From Dehalococcoidia bacterium (GTDB lineage Bacteria; Chloroflexota; Dehalococcoidia; Lucifugimonadales; UBA3495), in contig JAGWBI010000002.1 of NCBI GenBank assembly GCA_021295965.1, forward strand, positions 103,133 through 167,132: 64,000 nt of DNA, given 5' to 3'. The notes beneath the pieces were generated by a model. The model worked only from the letters and a program-made list of their open reading frames with translations. It was not told the origin of the DNA and did no database searches. A program made the position numbers and the translations under genes. Each line of letters opens with the position of its first letter. Position 1 is the first letter of the stretch. Of the stretch, positions 44,598 through 54,200 are shown one piece after another.

Positions 44598-46115
44598 ATG
44601 ATGGCAAGTTTCGACCAAGTCTCGCTGTTGCTTTTGGTATTGGTGCCGCTGGCCGGGGCGGCGCTGGCCATGTTCCTGCCCAAGGACCGACCCCGGGACG
44701 CTTGGCAGTTCGCCATCTTCGTCGCTGTCGTGTCTTTTGTGCTGTCGGTCATCGTGTTTCTGCGCTACGACTACGGAGCCGGCGGCGTTCAGTTGCAGCG
44801 GGCCTACGACTGGATAGGTCACCCGGTCAATATCACACTGCATCTTGGCGTCAACGGAATAGGCGCGCCGCTGGTGCTGCTAAACGGCATAGTGCTGCTG
44901 GGCGCGGTGCTCATCAGCCAAACCATCACCCGACGTACCCGCGACTTCTTCGTGCTGCTTCTGGCGCTGGGCGCCGGCGTGTATGGGGTTTTCGTCGTCA
45001 GGGACCTCTTTTTCCTCTTCTTCTTCTACGAACTGGCCGTGCTGCCCATGTACCTGCTCATCGGGGTCTGGGGCAGCAGCACCGATTTCGGCTCCTTCCT
45101 GCGCACCAAGGAATACGGCGCGATGAAGCTGATGCTGATGCTGGTGGCCGGCAGTGTCCTGATCTGGCTTGGTATTTTGGCCCTGTATATCACGTCGTCA
45201 TCGGCCGGCAGCCCGACGTTCAATATGGACGAACTGGCGACCCTGCAACAAAGTGGGGCGATCTCACGCGCAACCCAGTTGTGGGTATTCCCCTTGTTCG
45301 CGGTCGGTTTCGGCTCGTTGGCCGGCCTGTGGCCTTTCCACACCTGGTCTCCGGACGGCCACGTGGCTGCTCCCACTGGTGTCAGCATGCTCCACGCCGG
45401 GGTGCTGATGAAGCTGGGCGCATTCGGAATCATCCAGGTTGGGATGCTGCTGACGCCCCAGGGCGCTGAGGTCTGGATGCCAGTTCTCATCGGCTTGGGC
45501 ACGGTCAACGTCATCTACGGCGCCATCTCCGCCCTGTCGCAAAACGATTTGAAGTACGTCATCGGCTATTCCAGCGTCAGCCACATGGGGTACGTCCTCA
45601 TGGGCATCGCCACCCTGCACCCCGTAGGACTAGCGGGCGCCGTATTGCAGATGTTCTCCCATGGCATCATGACGGCCCTCATGTTCGCCATGGTGGGCGC
45701 AATCTACGAGCGGGCCCACATCCGCGACACCCTGGTTCTCAACGGCCTGATCAAGCGCATGGGCACAACCACCTTCTTTTTCGCCATTGCTGGCCTCGCA
45801 TCCCTGGGCCTGCCCGGCCTCAGCGGGTTCATCGCGGAGTTCATGGTGTTTGTGGGAGCCTTCCGCACCTATCTGCCATTGGCGGTGCTGGGCGTCATCG
45901 GCGCCGCCATCACCGCCGTGTACATCCTGCGCCTGCTGGCCCGTTCCTTCTTCGGCGAGGGCGATCCCCAGTGGGACCACTTGACCGACGCCAGCCCGGT
46001 GGAAAAGGGCGTCGGCGCGGCGTTCGTCCTGATACTGATTGTTGTCGGCGTTTGGCCGGCACCGTTGCTGAACGTCATCAACACCGGCGTTGCAAGCGCA
46101 TTGTCTGTTTACTAG
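44598..46115 (+). CDS. nuoM: NADH-quinone oxidoreductase subunit M
   Basis: A 505-residue antiporter-like subunit of the proton pump. FYELAVLPMYLLIGVWGSS carries the conserved helix 5 glutamate; FHTWSPDGHVAAPTGVSMLHAGVLMKLGAFGI and QNDLKYVIGYSSVSHMGYVLMGI are the NuoM fingerprints. Fourteen helices are expected. It lies 22 bp behind nuoL and 12 bp before nuoN. Confidence 0.97.
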   Translation: MMASFDQVSLLLLVLVPLAGAALAMFLPKDRPRDAWQFAIFVAVVSFVLSVIVFLRYDYGAGGVQLQRAYDWIGHPVNITLHLGVNGIGAPLVLLNGIVLLGAVLISQTITRRTRDFFVLLLALGAGVYGVFVVRDLFFLFFFYELAVLPMYLLIGVWGSSTDFGSFLRTKEYGAMKLMLMLVAGSVLIWLGILALYITSSSAGSPTFNMDELATLQQSGAISRATQLWVFPLFAVGFGSLAGLWPFHTWSPDGHVAAPTGVSMLHAGVLMKLGAFGIIQVGMLLTPQGAEVWMPVLIGLGTVNVIYGAISALSQNDLKYVIGYSSVSHMGYVLMGIATLHPVGLAGAVLQMFSHGIMTALMFAMVGAIYERAHIRDTLVLNGLIKRMGTTTFFFAIAGLASLGLPGLSGFIAEFMVFVGAFRTYLPLAVLGVIGAAITAVYILRLLARSFFGEGDPQWDHLTDASPVEKGVGAAFVLILIVVGVWPAPLLNVINTGVASALSVY

Positions 46116-46127
46116 CGATTGCTTGAT

Positions 46128-47690
46128 ATGGTGACCGACTACACAGCCAACCTTCACCTGCTGACGCCCGAGTTTGCGCTTACGGCGCTGGCCTTCCTGG
46201 TGTTCACGGTGGACCTGTTCCTCCCGGAGCGTAGCAAGGAATGGCTGGCCGGCCTGTCGGTGGTCAGCCTGGTGGCCGTGATGGTCGTTGCCCTGCTGAT
46301 GCAGCCAGCGGAGAGTACGTCGCTCTACGGCGGCCTCATCGTAGTGGACGGGTTCGCGCTTTTCTTCAAGATATTTTTCCTGGCCATCGGCATCGGCATC
46401 ATCGCCCTGTCCGTGGAATACGGAAAAGATCGTTTTGAACATCGCGGCGAATTCTACGGTCTGCTGCTCTTTTCCATACTTGGCATGAACCTGATGGCGA
46501 TGTCCCGGGAGCTGCTGACCGCCTACATCGCCCTGGAACTGCTGTCCTTCAGCCTGTTCGTGATGGTGGCCTACGGGTTGCGGGAGGCCCGGTCCAACGA
46601 GGCGGGCATCAAGTACATCATTATCGGCGCGCTGTCGTCGGCCATCATGCTCTATGGCCTGAGCAACATCTACGCCGCCCTGGGTACCACCTATTTCGCG
46701 GGCATCGCTGAGGAATTGGCCACGCCCGCCGCCATCAGCCCGGTGTTGTGGGTCGGCATTGCCCTGTTGGTGGTAGGTTTAGGCTTCAAGCTCTCGGTGG
46801 TGCCATTCCACATGTGGGCGCCCGATGCCTACGAAGGCGCTCCCCTGCCGGTCACGGCGTACCTTGCCATTGGTTCCAAGGCCGCCGCGTTCGCGCTTAC
46901 CCTGCGCCTTTTCGCCGAGGCCATCGCGCCGGCCGTCAGCCGCTGGGATGAGTGGCAGCTGGTCATCGCCGTTCTCGCGGCCGCAACGATGCTGGTGGGC
47001 AACCTGGTGGCCCTGGCGCAACGGAACTTGAAGCGGCTGATGGCCTACAGCAGCATCGGGCACATGGGATACGCGCTGGCCGGCGTAGCCGTGTTGGCGA
47101 GTGATTTTGCCCTGGCTGCCAAAGCGGTTATCTTCTATCTGGTGGTGTACGCCGTAACCAATCTGGTGGTCTTTGCCGCCATCGCCGCGTACTACAATCG
47201 CGAGGGAAGGGACGACATCGCCGACTTCGCAGGTTTGGCCGACCGCCAGCCTTTTGTGGCCGCCGCCATGGCCATAGGCCTGTTCTCCCTGGCTGGCCTG
47301 CCCATCTTTGCCGGCTTCACGGCCAAGTTCTATCTCTTCGCCGCCGTCGCCGACGGAGGTTTCCTCTGGCTGGCCGGCGTCGCCATCTTCGCCAGCCTCA
47401 TCTCCCTCTACTACTACCTCCAGGTGCTGCGGCAAATGTACATCGAGCCGGCCCACGCCGCCGGCAACCCGGGCCATGACGAGCGGGATGTCCACGCCTC
47501 GGGCGATGATGACGACCACGGCGGCCACGATGCGCCCGAACCACTTGTTCCTCCGCTGCAACGCCCATCCTGGCTGCTGGCCGGGACAATGGGCCTCGGC
47601 CTCCTTGTGGTGACGTGGCTGGGCGTATATCCGAAACCCTTGCTGGGGCTGATTGAGGCGGCCAGTGCGGCGATAGTACCGTTTGGGTAG
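46128..47690 (+). CDS. nuoN: NADH-quinone oxidoreductase subunit N
   Basis: A 520-residue antiporter-like subunit closing the operon. LLTAYIALELLSFSLFVMVAYGLREARSNEAGIKYIIIGALSSAIMLYGLSNIYAALG and FKLSVVPFHMWAPDAYEGAPLPVTAYLAIGSKAAAFAL are canonical. A His/Asp-rich cytoplasmic loop near residues 445-470 (ERDVHASGDDDDHGGHDAPE) is unusual and could bind metal. TTG 46119 is an alternative start. No nuoE, F or G follow, so the NADH dehydrogenase module is not encoded here. Confidence 0.96.
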   Translation: MVTDYTANLHLLTPEFALTALAFLVFTVDLFLPERSKEWLAGLSVVSLVAVMVVALLMQPAESTSLYGGLIVVDGFALFFKIFFLAIGIGIIALSVEYGKDRFEHRGEFYGLLLFSILGMNLMAMSRELLTAYIALELLSFSLFVMVAYGLREARSNEAGIKYIIIGALSSAIMLYGLSNIYAALGTTYFAGIAEELATPAAISPVLWVGIALLVVGLGFKLSVVPFHMWAPDAYEGAPLPVTAYLAIGSKAAAFALTLRLFAEAIAPAVSRWDEWQLVIAVLAAATMLVGNLVALAQRNLKRLMAYSSIGHMGYALAGVAVLASDFALAAKAVIFYLVVYAVTNLVVFAAIAAYYNREGRDDIADFAGLADRQPFVAAAMAIGLFSLAGLPIFAGFTAKFYLFAAVADGGFLWLAGVAIFASLISLYYYLQVLRQMYIEPAHAAGNPGHDERDVHASGDDDDHGGHDAPEPLVPPLQRPSWLLAGTMGLGLLVVTWLGVYPKPLLGLIEAASAAIVPFG

Positions 47691-47834
47691 CGCGAAGCTT
47701 GGTTCAGCTCGTGGTTGTTTCGGGTTGCAACGACCACACTCGTGTGCGAACACCGCTCAGTTTCGGCTGGTGCGCATCCCCACACCTACGAATGCGTCAG
47801 CGAATCAACGGCGTCACCCGAAGGTAAGTCCATA

Positions 47835-48194
47835 ATGCAAGTTGGATTGACGATCATTGGTGCAATCGCAATCCCGTGCGGGGTAGCTGTCTTGCTGTGG
47901 TGGTCTGAGCCCACGTTTGGCGAAATTTGGAAAACGCTGGTGACCATCGCGGTAATTTTCTTCCTATCATTGTTAGGTGCCATCGCCGGCAAAGCAAAAG
48001 ATGCTACGGCACCGTCATATTATCCCGGACGTTCATGGTTGCACATCAAAGTAGCGTGGATCACAGCAACGCGTAACGAGAATTTCGCAGGGTTGTTTTA
48101 CAGCGCAATCCAATGGTTAGCATTGCTCGTTGCTGGTTGGTTGATATTAACTGGTATGGAGGCATGGCTGCCTAAATTGCTGACGGTCGAGTAG
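47835..48194 (+). CDS. Small membrane protein, unknown function
   Basis: A 119-residue protein with three hydrophobic helices (about 3-20, 30-47 and 94-112) and a basic loop between the second and third (AGKAKDATAPSYYPGRSWLHIKVAWITATRNEN). ATG 47835 follows AAGGTAAG; in-frame codons upstream are not convincing. Base composition here is noticeably richer in A/T than in the flanking nuo and eno genes, which hints at a different origin. No family is recognised. Confidence 0.6.
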   Translation: MQVGLTIIGAIAIPCGVAVLLWWSEPTFGEIWKTLVTIAVIFFLSLLGAIAGKAKDATAPSYYPGRSWLHIKVAWITATRNENFAGLFYSAIQWLALLVAGWLILTGMEAWLPKLLTVE

Positions 48195-48258
48195 CGATCA
48201 GTCGTGCCTTTATGCGGTATTGCGCCATGACCACTAATTTTTGCGAGGTAATTTCGCC

Positions 48259-48795
48259 ATGATCATCGCAGTCATCGGCAACTACGACCCGCCGCCGCAC
48301 GTATATGAACTTGCGGAAGGAGTGGGCAAGGAGTTGGGTAAGCGCGGTATCACGTTGGTCTGCGGAGGCCTGACCGGGGTGATGGAGGCGGTGTGCAAGG
48401 GGGCAAAGTCGGAGAACGGCACCACCATCGGCATCCTGCCCGGCGGTTCGCCGCGCACCGCCAACGAGTGGGTGGACTTCCCCGTCGCCACCAACATGGG
48501 ATTCGCGCGCAACGTCGCGGTGGTCAGCACCGGCCAGGCGGTCATTGCCGTGGGCGGCGCGTTTGGCACCCTTTCCGAAATCGCCTACGCCCTCAGTTAC
48601 GGCATACCGGTGGTGGCGCTCAACAGCTGGCCGCTGACGTTGCGCGGCGACGGCCGGCCCGTGGGCGACAACTACATCATCGCCGATGACCCGGTGGACG
48701 CCGTGAACAAGGCCGTGGCCGCAGCCCTGGCCCGCACCGATGAAACCCAGACCGTTGCCTACTCGGAACCCGAACCGGAGGTGCCCAATGGCTAA
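48259..48795 (+). CDS. TIGR00725/LOG family protein
   Basis: A 178-residue Rossmann-type protein of the lysine-decarboxylase-like (LOG/TIGR00725) group. Motifs: [48 protein letters not shown] and the PGG region [13 protein letters not shown] with [22 protein letters not shown] relatives are cytokinin riboside monophosphate phosphoribohydrolases; TIGR00725 members mostly have no assigned substrate. ATG 48259 follows GAGG. It overlaps the eno start by 8 bp. Confidence 0.85.
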   Translation: MIIAVIGNYDPPPHVYELAEGVGKELGKRGITLVCGGLTGVMEAVCKGAKSENGTTIGILPGGSPRTANEWVDFPVATNMGFARNVAVVSTGQAVIAVGGAFGTLSEIAYALSYGIPVVALNSWPLTLRGDGRPVGDNYIIADDPVDAVNKAVAAALARTDETQTVAYSEPEPEVPNG

Positions 48796-50089
48796 CGCCA
48801 CCATCGCCGCCATCGTCGGTCGAGAAGCCCTGGACTCTCGAGGCAACCCGACGGTCGAGGCGGAAGTCACCCTGACCGACGGCAGCGTGGGCCTGGCCCT
48901 GGTTCCTTCGGGCGCCAGCACCGGCAGCTACGAGGCGCTTGAACTCCGCGACGGCGACGCGACTCGTTTCGGCGGCAGCGGCACCCTTACAGCCGTATCC
49001 AACGTCAACGACCGCATCGCCCCGGCGTTTACCGGCGTGTCGCCCTTCGACCAAGCGGAGGTTGACCGCCGCCTCAATGAGTTGGACGGCACCGATGACA
49101 AAAGCGGATTGGGGGCAAATGCGGTCTTGGCGGTGTCTATGGCAGCGGCTCGGGCGGCCGCGGTGTCCTCCCTCAATGGTTCCCTGTGGCAACATCTTGC
49201 AGCCGACGGCAATGTGAACTTGCCCGTACCATTGCTCAACATCCTCAACGGCGGCCGCCATGCCTCCAACTCCGCTGACGTGCAGGAGTTCATGGTCGCC
49301 CCCGCCGGTTTTGACCGCTTCTCCGATGCCCTTCGTGCCGGCGTGGAGATATACCAGGCCCTGAAATCCATCCTGCGACAGGCGGGTCACAATCTGAACG
49401 TGGGCGACGAGGGCGGATTTGCACCCACCTTGCCGTCCAACCGGGACGCCATCGAGGTGGTGTTGCGAGCCATCGAAACCGCCGGCTACACCCCCGGCCG
49501 CCAGGTTTACATCGCCCTGGATGTGGCCGCTTCAGAGTTGTGGAACGACGATACTGGTCACTATGACCTGGAGCGTGAGGGTGTGTCCCTCGCCGCCGGT
49601 GAACTTGTGGACCTATACGCCCGCTGGTGCGCTGAATACCCCATCATCAGTATCGAAGACGGCCTCAATGAGGATGACTGGGCGGGCTGGACCACGCTGA
49701 CCCAGCGGTTGGGCAACTCCATCCAGTTGGTCGGCGACGACCTGCTTGTTACCAACATCAGCCGTCTCCAGCGCGGCATAGACGAGTCCGCCGGTAACGC
49801 AATACTCCTCAAGCCCAACCAGATCGGCACCCTCTCCGAAACCCGCGCCGCGTTGACGATGGCCCGCAACGCCGGCTGGACCACCGTGATGAGCCACCGC
49901 TCCGGCGAAACCGAGGACACCACCATCGCCGATTTGGCCGTGGCATGGAACGCCGGTCAGATCAAGACGGGCGCGCCGGCCCGTTCCGAGCGAGTGGCGA
50001 AATACAACCGGCTACTGCGTATCGAAGCGGAGCTTGGGACGGCGGCGCGTTACGCAGGGATGGAGACGTACCAACGGATCATGCGATGA
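48788..50089 (+). CDS. eno: Enolase
   Basis: A 433-residue enolase of normal length. The N-terminal [18 protein letters not shown] and substrate-loop [14 protein letters not shown], the metal/catalytic regions [45 protein letters not shown] and [17 protein letters not shown] are all present. It interconverts 2-phosphoglycerate and phosphoenolpyruvate in glycolysis. GGAGG lies upstream of ATG 48788. It overlaps the TIGR00725 gene by 8 bp, so the two are coupled. gap follows 124 bp later behind its own promoter. Confidence 0.97.
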   Translation: MANATIAAIVGREALDSRGNPTVEAEVTLTDGSVGLALVPSGASTGSYEALELRDGDATRFGGSGTLTAVSNVNDRIAPAFTGVSPFDQAEVDRRLNELDGTDDKSGLGANAVLAVSMAAARAAAVSSLNGSLWQHLAADGNVNLPVPLLNILNGGRHASNSADVQEFMVAPAGFDRFSDALRAGVEIYQALKSILRQAGHNLNVGDEGGFAPTLPSNRDAIEVVLRAIETAGYTPGRQVYIALDVAASELWNDDTGHYDLEREGVSLAAGELVDLYARWCAEYPIISIEDGLNEDDWAGWTTLTQRLGNSIQLVGDDLLVTNISRLQRGIDESAGNAILLKPNQIGTLSETRAALTMARNAGWTTVMSHRSGETEDTTIADLAVAWNAGQIKTGAPARSERVAKYNRLLRIEAELGTAARYAGMETYQRIMR

Positions 50090-50128
50090 CTTGATGACCA
50101 GTGCAACCCCGCCACGCGGGAGTTTCGG

Positions 50129-50137
50129 TGGTATAAT
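50129..50137 (+). promoter_or_regulatory. Extended -10 promoter element of gap
   Basis: TGGTATAAT is a perfect extended -10 (TATAAT at 50132-50137). It is 76 bp before the gap start. No good -35 is found at 16-18 bp. A small hairpin CCCGC/GCGGG at 50108-50120 lies just upstream and may be a weak end for the eno transcript. Confidence 0.55.
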
Positions 50138-50213
50138 CGCCACCGCCAGGCTGCCCCGGCCTTGGTTGTCCACGCCCATATCGGCCACTACTGAACTGAC
50201 GGGAGGCACACCG

Positions 50214-51236
50214 ATGACACGATCCTCGACCAATCCCACGCGCATCGGTATCAACGGCTTTGGACGCATTGGGCGTTTGGTCGCCCGGGCGGCTCTTTCA
50301 CCCACCTACGATGACCGGCTCGACCTGGTAGCCATCAACGGCAACGGGGATCTTCAGCAGGCCGCCCACCTGTTCAAATACGACAGCACTTATGGCCCCT
50401 ACTCCGGAACCGTCGGCACTGACAACGACAATCTCGTTATTGACGGCAAAACCATCCGCTCGTTCCACGAGACCGATCCGGCCAACATTCCCTGGTCCGA
50501 GATGGACGTTGACATCGTGGTGGAATGCACCGGTCGCTTCACCGACGCGGCCAAAGCCGCCGCCCACATCGACAGCGGCGGAGCCAATAAGGTGATCATA
50601 TCGGCTCCGGCCCGCGGCGCCGACGCCACCATCGTGCTTGGCGTAAATAATGAAGCCTACAGCGACGATCACCGCATTATCTCAAATGCCTCCTGCACCA
50701 CGAACTGCTTTGCTCCCATGGTCAAGGTCCTGCACGACGCTTTTGGGGTAGAGCGGGGCCTGATGTCCACCATCCACGCCTACACCAATGACCAGAGCAT
50801 TCTGGACCGGAACCACCGTGATCTGCGTCGCGCTCGGGCTGCCGCCCAGAACATCATTCCGACCAGCACTGGAGCCGCCCGTTCCGTGGGTGTGGTGCTG
50901 CCGGAACTCAACGGCAAACTCCACGGCATCGCCTATCGGATACCGACCTCCATTGGCTCCGCTACGGATTTCGTGGCTGACCTGAAACAGAACGTCACAA
51001 AAGAAGACGTGAATGCTGCCTTCAAAGCCGCGGCCGAGGGTCCCTTGCGAGGCATTTTGGAGTACACCGAAGATCCCATTGTCAGTTCCGATATTCGCGG
51101 CAACACCCACAGCTGCATTTTTGACGGACTGAGCACCATGGTCCTGGACGACAGTATGGTCAAGATTTTGGGTTGGTACGACAACGAGTGGGGATACTCG
51201 TGCCGTACTGCCGACCTCTGCTGCCTGATTTCGTAG
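50214..51236 (+). CDS. gap: Glyceraldehyde-3-phosphate dehydrogenase, type I
   Basis: A 340-residue enzyme. The NAD-binding RIGINGFGRIGRLVARAAL, the active-site SNASCTTNCFAPMVKVLHD with the catalytic cysteine, the HAYTNDQSILD loop, and the WYDNEWGYSCRTADLC ending are all present. It oxidatively phosphorylates glyceraldehyde-3-phosphate. GGGAGG before ATG 50214 supports this start over upstream codons. With eno it forms a glycolytic pair but with a separate promoter. Confidence 0.97.
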   Translation: MTRSSTNPTRIGINGFGRIGRLVARAALSPTYDDRLDLVAINGNGDLQQAAHLFKYDSTYGPYSGTVGTDNDNLVIDGKTIRSFHETDPANIPWSEMDVDIVVECTGRFTDAAKAAAHIDSGGANKVIISAPARGADATIVLGVNNEAYSDDHRIISNASCTTNCFAPMVKVLHDAFGVERGLMSTIHAYTNDQSILDRNHRDLRRARAAAQNIIPTSTGAARSVGVVLPELNGKLHGIAYRIPTSIGSATDFVADLKQNVTKEDVNAAFKAAAEGPLRGILEYTEDPIVSSDIRGNTHSCIFDGLSTMVLDDSMVKILGWYDNEWGYSCRTADLCCLIS

Positions 51237-51252
51237 TAACCCAGGGCGGTTG

Positions 51253-54200
51253 ATGGGCCGGCCTCCGACGGACAAACCACTCCTGGCGACTCTCGCCCCC
51301 CTGCGTTTGCTGTGGGGGCCGAATTTTCTGCTACCGGCGCTGCTCCTGGCGGCGTTGGCATTGCGTCTTTACGGCATAGATTGGGACGACGGCCACGGGT
51401 TCCACCCTGACGAACGTTCTTTTTACCTGCGCGCCGACGATATGTTTCGGGTGCTTACCAAGGAGCCCGGGTACCAAACTTGGCTCAACCAATGGCCCGG
51501 CATGGAAGCGGGCATACCGGACTTCAAGACTGCTTTATCGGCAGAACGCAGTCCACTAAACCCCCACTGGTTTCCGTTGGGCAGTGTCCTGATCTATGCC
51601 TTGGTGCTGATCCGCTCCGTAGCCGAGCCTTTCGCCGACTGGGGGGCGATGGACCTGCGGTTTGCCGGGCGTACCTTGACCGCATTGGCCGATGTCGCGT
51701 CGGTTTGGCTCATGTACGTGATCGGACGACGAATGTACGGACCGTGGACCGGAATTCTTGCCGCCGCATTCACGACATTCGCCGTAATACACATCCAGCA
51801 CGCCCACTTCTATCGGCCGGAGCCGCTCACCGTGCTCACCTCCCTGGCCGCGACGTGGGCGATGCTCCGGTACATGGAAACCCAGCGCACCCGCGACGCC
51901 GTCCTGCTGGGAGCGCTGGTCGGGCTGGCGATGGCGCCGAAGGTTTCAGTCGCTCCAATTCTGGCCCCCCTCGCCCTCACCTTCCTGTGGGTCTGCAAAG
52001 ACCGTGCCGGCTGGCGCTGGGCGGACTTGTCGGTGCCGTCCGCCCTCCGCTTCGCCCCAACCGTCCTGTTAGCCGGACTGGCTGCATTGGCGGCCTACTT
52101 CATCACAACTCCCTACGCGTTCCTGGATTATTCGCAGATGATAAGCGACATCCAGGAGCAGTCGCGTATGGTACGCGACGCCTTTGTGATGCCATTCACC
52201 CGCCAGTACGTGGATACCCCGGCTTTCTGGTATCAGATCCGCCAGACCGCAGTGTGGGGATTGGGTTTGCCTCTGGGGGTAGCCGCGTGGCTGGCTGCCC
52301 CGTTCACCGCGTGGATGGCATGGCGTGGCGGCATATCCCAACGCGCCGATATCCTGCTGCTGGCGTGGGCCGTCCCCGGCTTCATCTTCCTGGAGTTGTT
52401 CGAGGTCAAATTCCTCCGCTACGTGTTCCCGTTGCTGCCCTTCTACATCTTGATGGCCGCTCGCATGCTCACCGCCGTGGTGGTATGGACCTGGCACCGC
52501 CGGCAAACGGCTCTGCCGGCAGCGCAAAATCCCGACGACGCTCCATTTTCCGAAGAGTGGCACGCCACACCGCCCACCATTGGCGATGACGTGCTGTTCG
52601 ACGAACCGATCTTCGGCGACGATGCGCCATTTTCGGATGAGTGGCACGCCACCCCACCCACGGGCGGTGTGGCCGTCCGGTCAACGCCGCCGCTCACTCC
52701 CATGCAGATCACGTCGCCGGCCAACCGTTCATACGGTTATCGATTGCGGCACTACTTCAATCGCTACGCTTACTCCGCCAGCATCGCCGCACTGGTTATC
52801 ATGGTTGCGATCACCATGCTCTACGCCCTGGCTTTCTCCGGCATCTACAGCCGGCCACATCCCGCCGTCGCCGCGTCGGAGTGGATAAACGCCAATGTCA
52901 CGCCAGGCGCGTCCATCGTCAACGGCGGCTCGTATTGGGACGAGCAACTGCCCGACCTGGGTCGTTACGACGTTTGGACTTTCCCGGCATATCATCCCGA
53001 CAGTGACCGGGACAAAATCCCCGAACTGGTCGAACGTCTGGCCCAGAGCGACTACATCGTCTTTTATTCCAATCGTGCCTACGGTTCCGTCGCTCGCCTG
53101 CCCGACCGGTATCCCCAGAGTTCCGCGTTTTACCGCGCTCTTTTCGGTGGAGGATTGGGCTACCGACTGGAACGGGTCTTTCTGTCATACCCGTCGCTGG
53201 CCGGCGTCCACCTGCGCGATGATCCCTACCGTCGCGCCGGCCTTCCGGTCCCGGTAGAGTACGGCGGCGCGAAAATCAATCTCGGTTACGCCGACGAGAA
53301 TGTGATCGGCTACGACCATCCGCAGGTGTTGGTGTTCCGCAACGAGGACAGACTGCCAAGGAACGCGCTGCGCCAGCGCATTGACGATACCGTAACGGAA
53401 AACGTCGATTCCGCGCCACTCATGCTCTCGCCCGCCCAACTTGAGGCCCAACAATCCGGTGGGACCTGGTCGGAGGTGTTCAAACGCAACGGCCGGGCCA
53501 ACCGTTTGCCCTGGCTTTCGTGGCTGCTGGCCGTCGAGTTGATTTGCCTGGTTGCCTTCCCCTTCACCTGGTGGCTGTTGCGGCCCCTGCCCGACCGGGG
53601 CTTGCTGTTCGCGCGGGTTTTCGGTCTGCTCCTGGTGGCCTGGGTCGCCTGGATGATGGTCAACGCCGGAGTGATGCGATTTTCAGCCGGTCTGATATGG
53701 CTCGCTCTGATCATCGTGGCCGTTCCGTCTGCCGTCGTTCTTTGGCGACAATGGCGGTTGCTGTTGGAATGGATGAGTCAGAGATGGCGCTACATCGTCG
53801 TGGCGGAGGTGTTATTCCTGTTGGCATACGCGGCTTTCGTTTTGATCCGCGCCGCGAATCCCGATCTCTGGCATCCGTGGCGTGGCGGCGAAAAACCCAT
53901 GGAATTGGCTTACTTCACTGCCGTTGCCCGTTCTTCCGCCCTCCCGCCTTACGATCCCTGGTTCAGCGGCGGCTATCTCAATTACTACTACTGGGGTTAT
54001 TTCATTCTGTCCATTCCCACGCGCCTCACTTCCATCCCGCCAGCCGTCGCTTTCAACCTCGCGGTGCCGCTGTTGTTTGCCCTCACCGCCACCGGGGCGG
54101 GTTCCCTGGTGTATAACATGGCCGCCGCTGCCCGTCGCTCGCATGAACCATTCCAGCCAGACGCTCCGTCATCCCCGCCCACTCCGTCATTCCCACCGAC

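Noticed and set aside
48788..50089. Enolase as a mandelate-racemase-type paralogue
   Set aside because: The protein has all glycolytic enolase signatures and lies beside gap, so it is the housekeeping enzyme.
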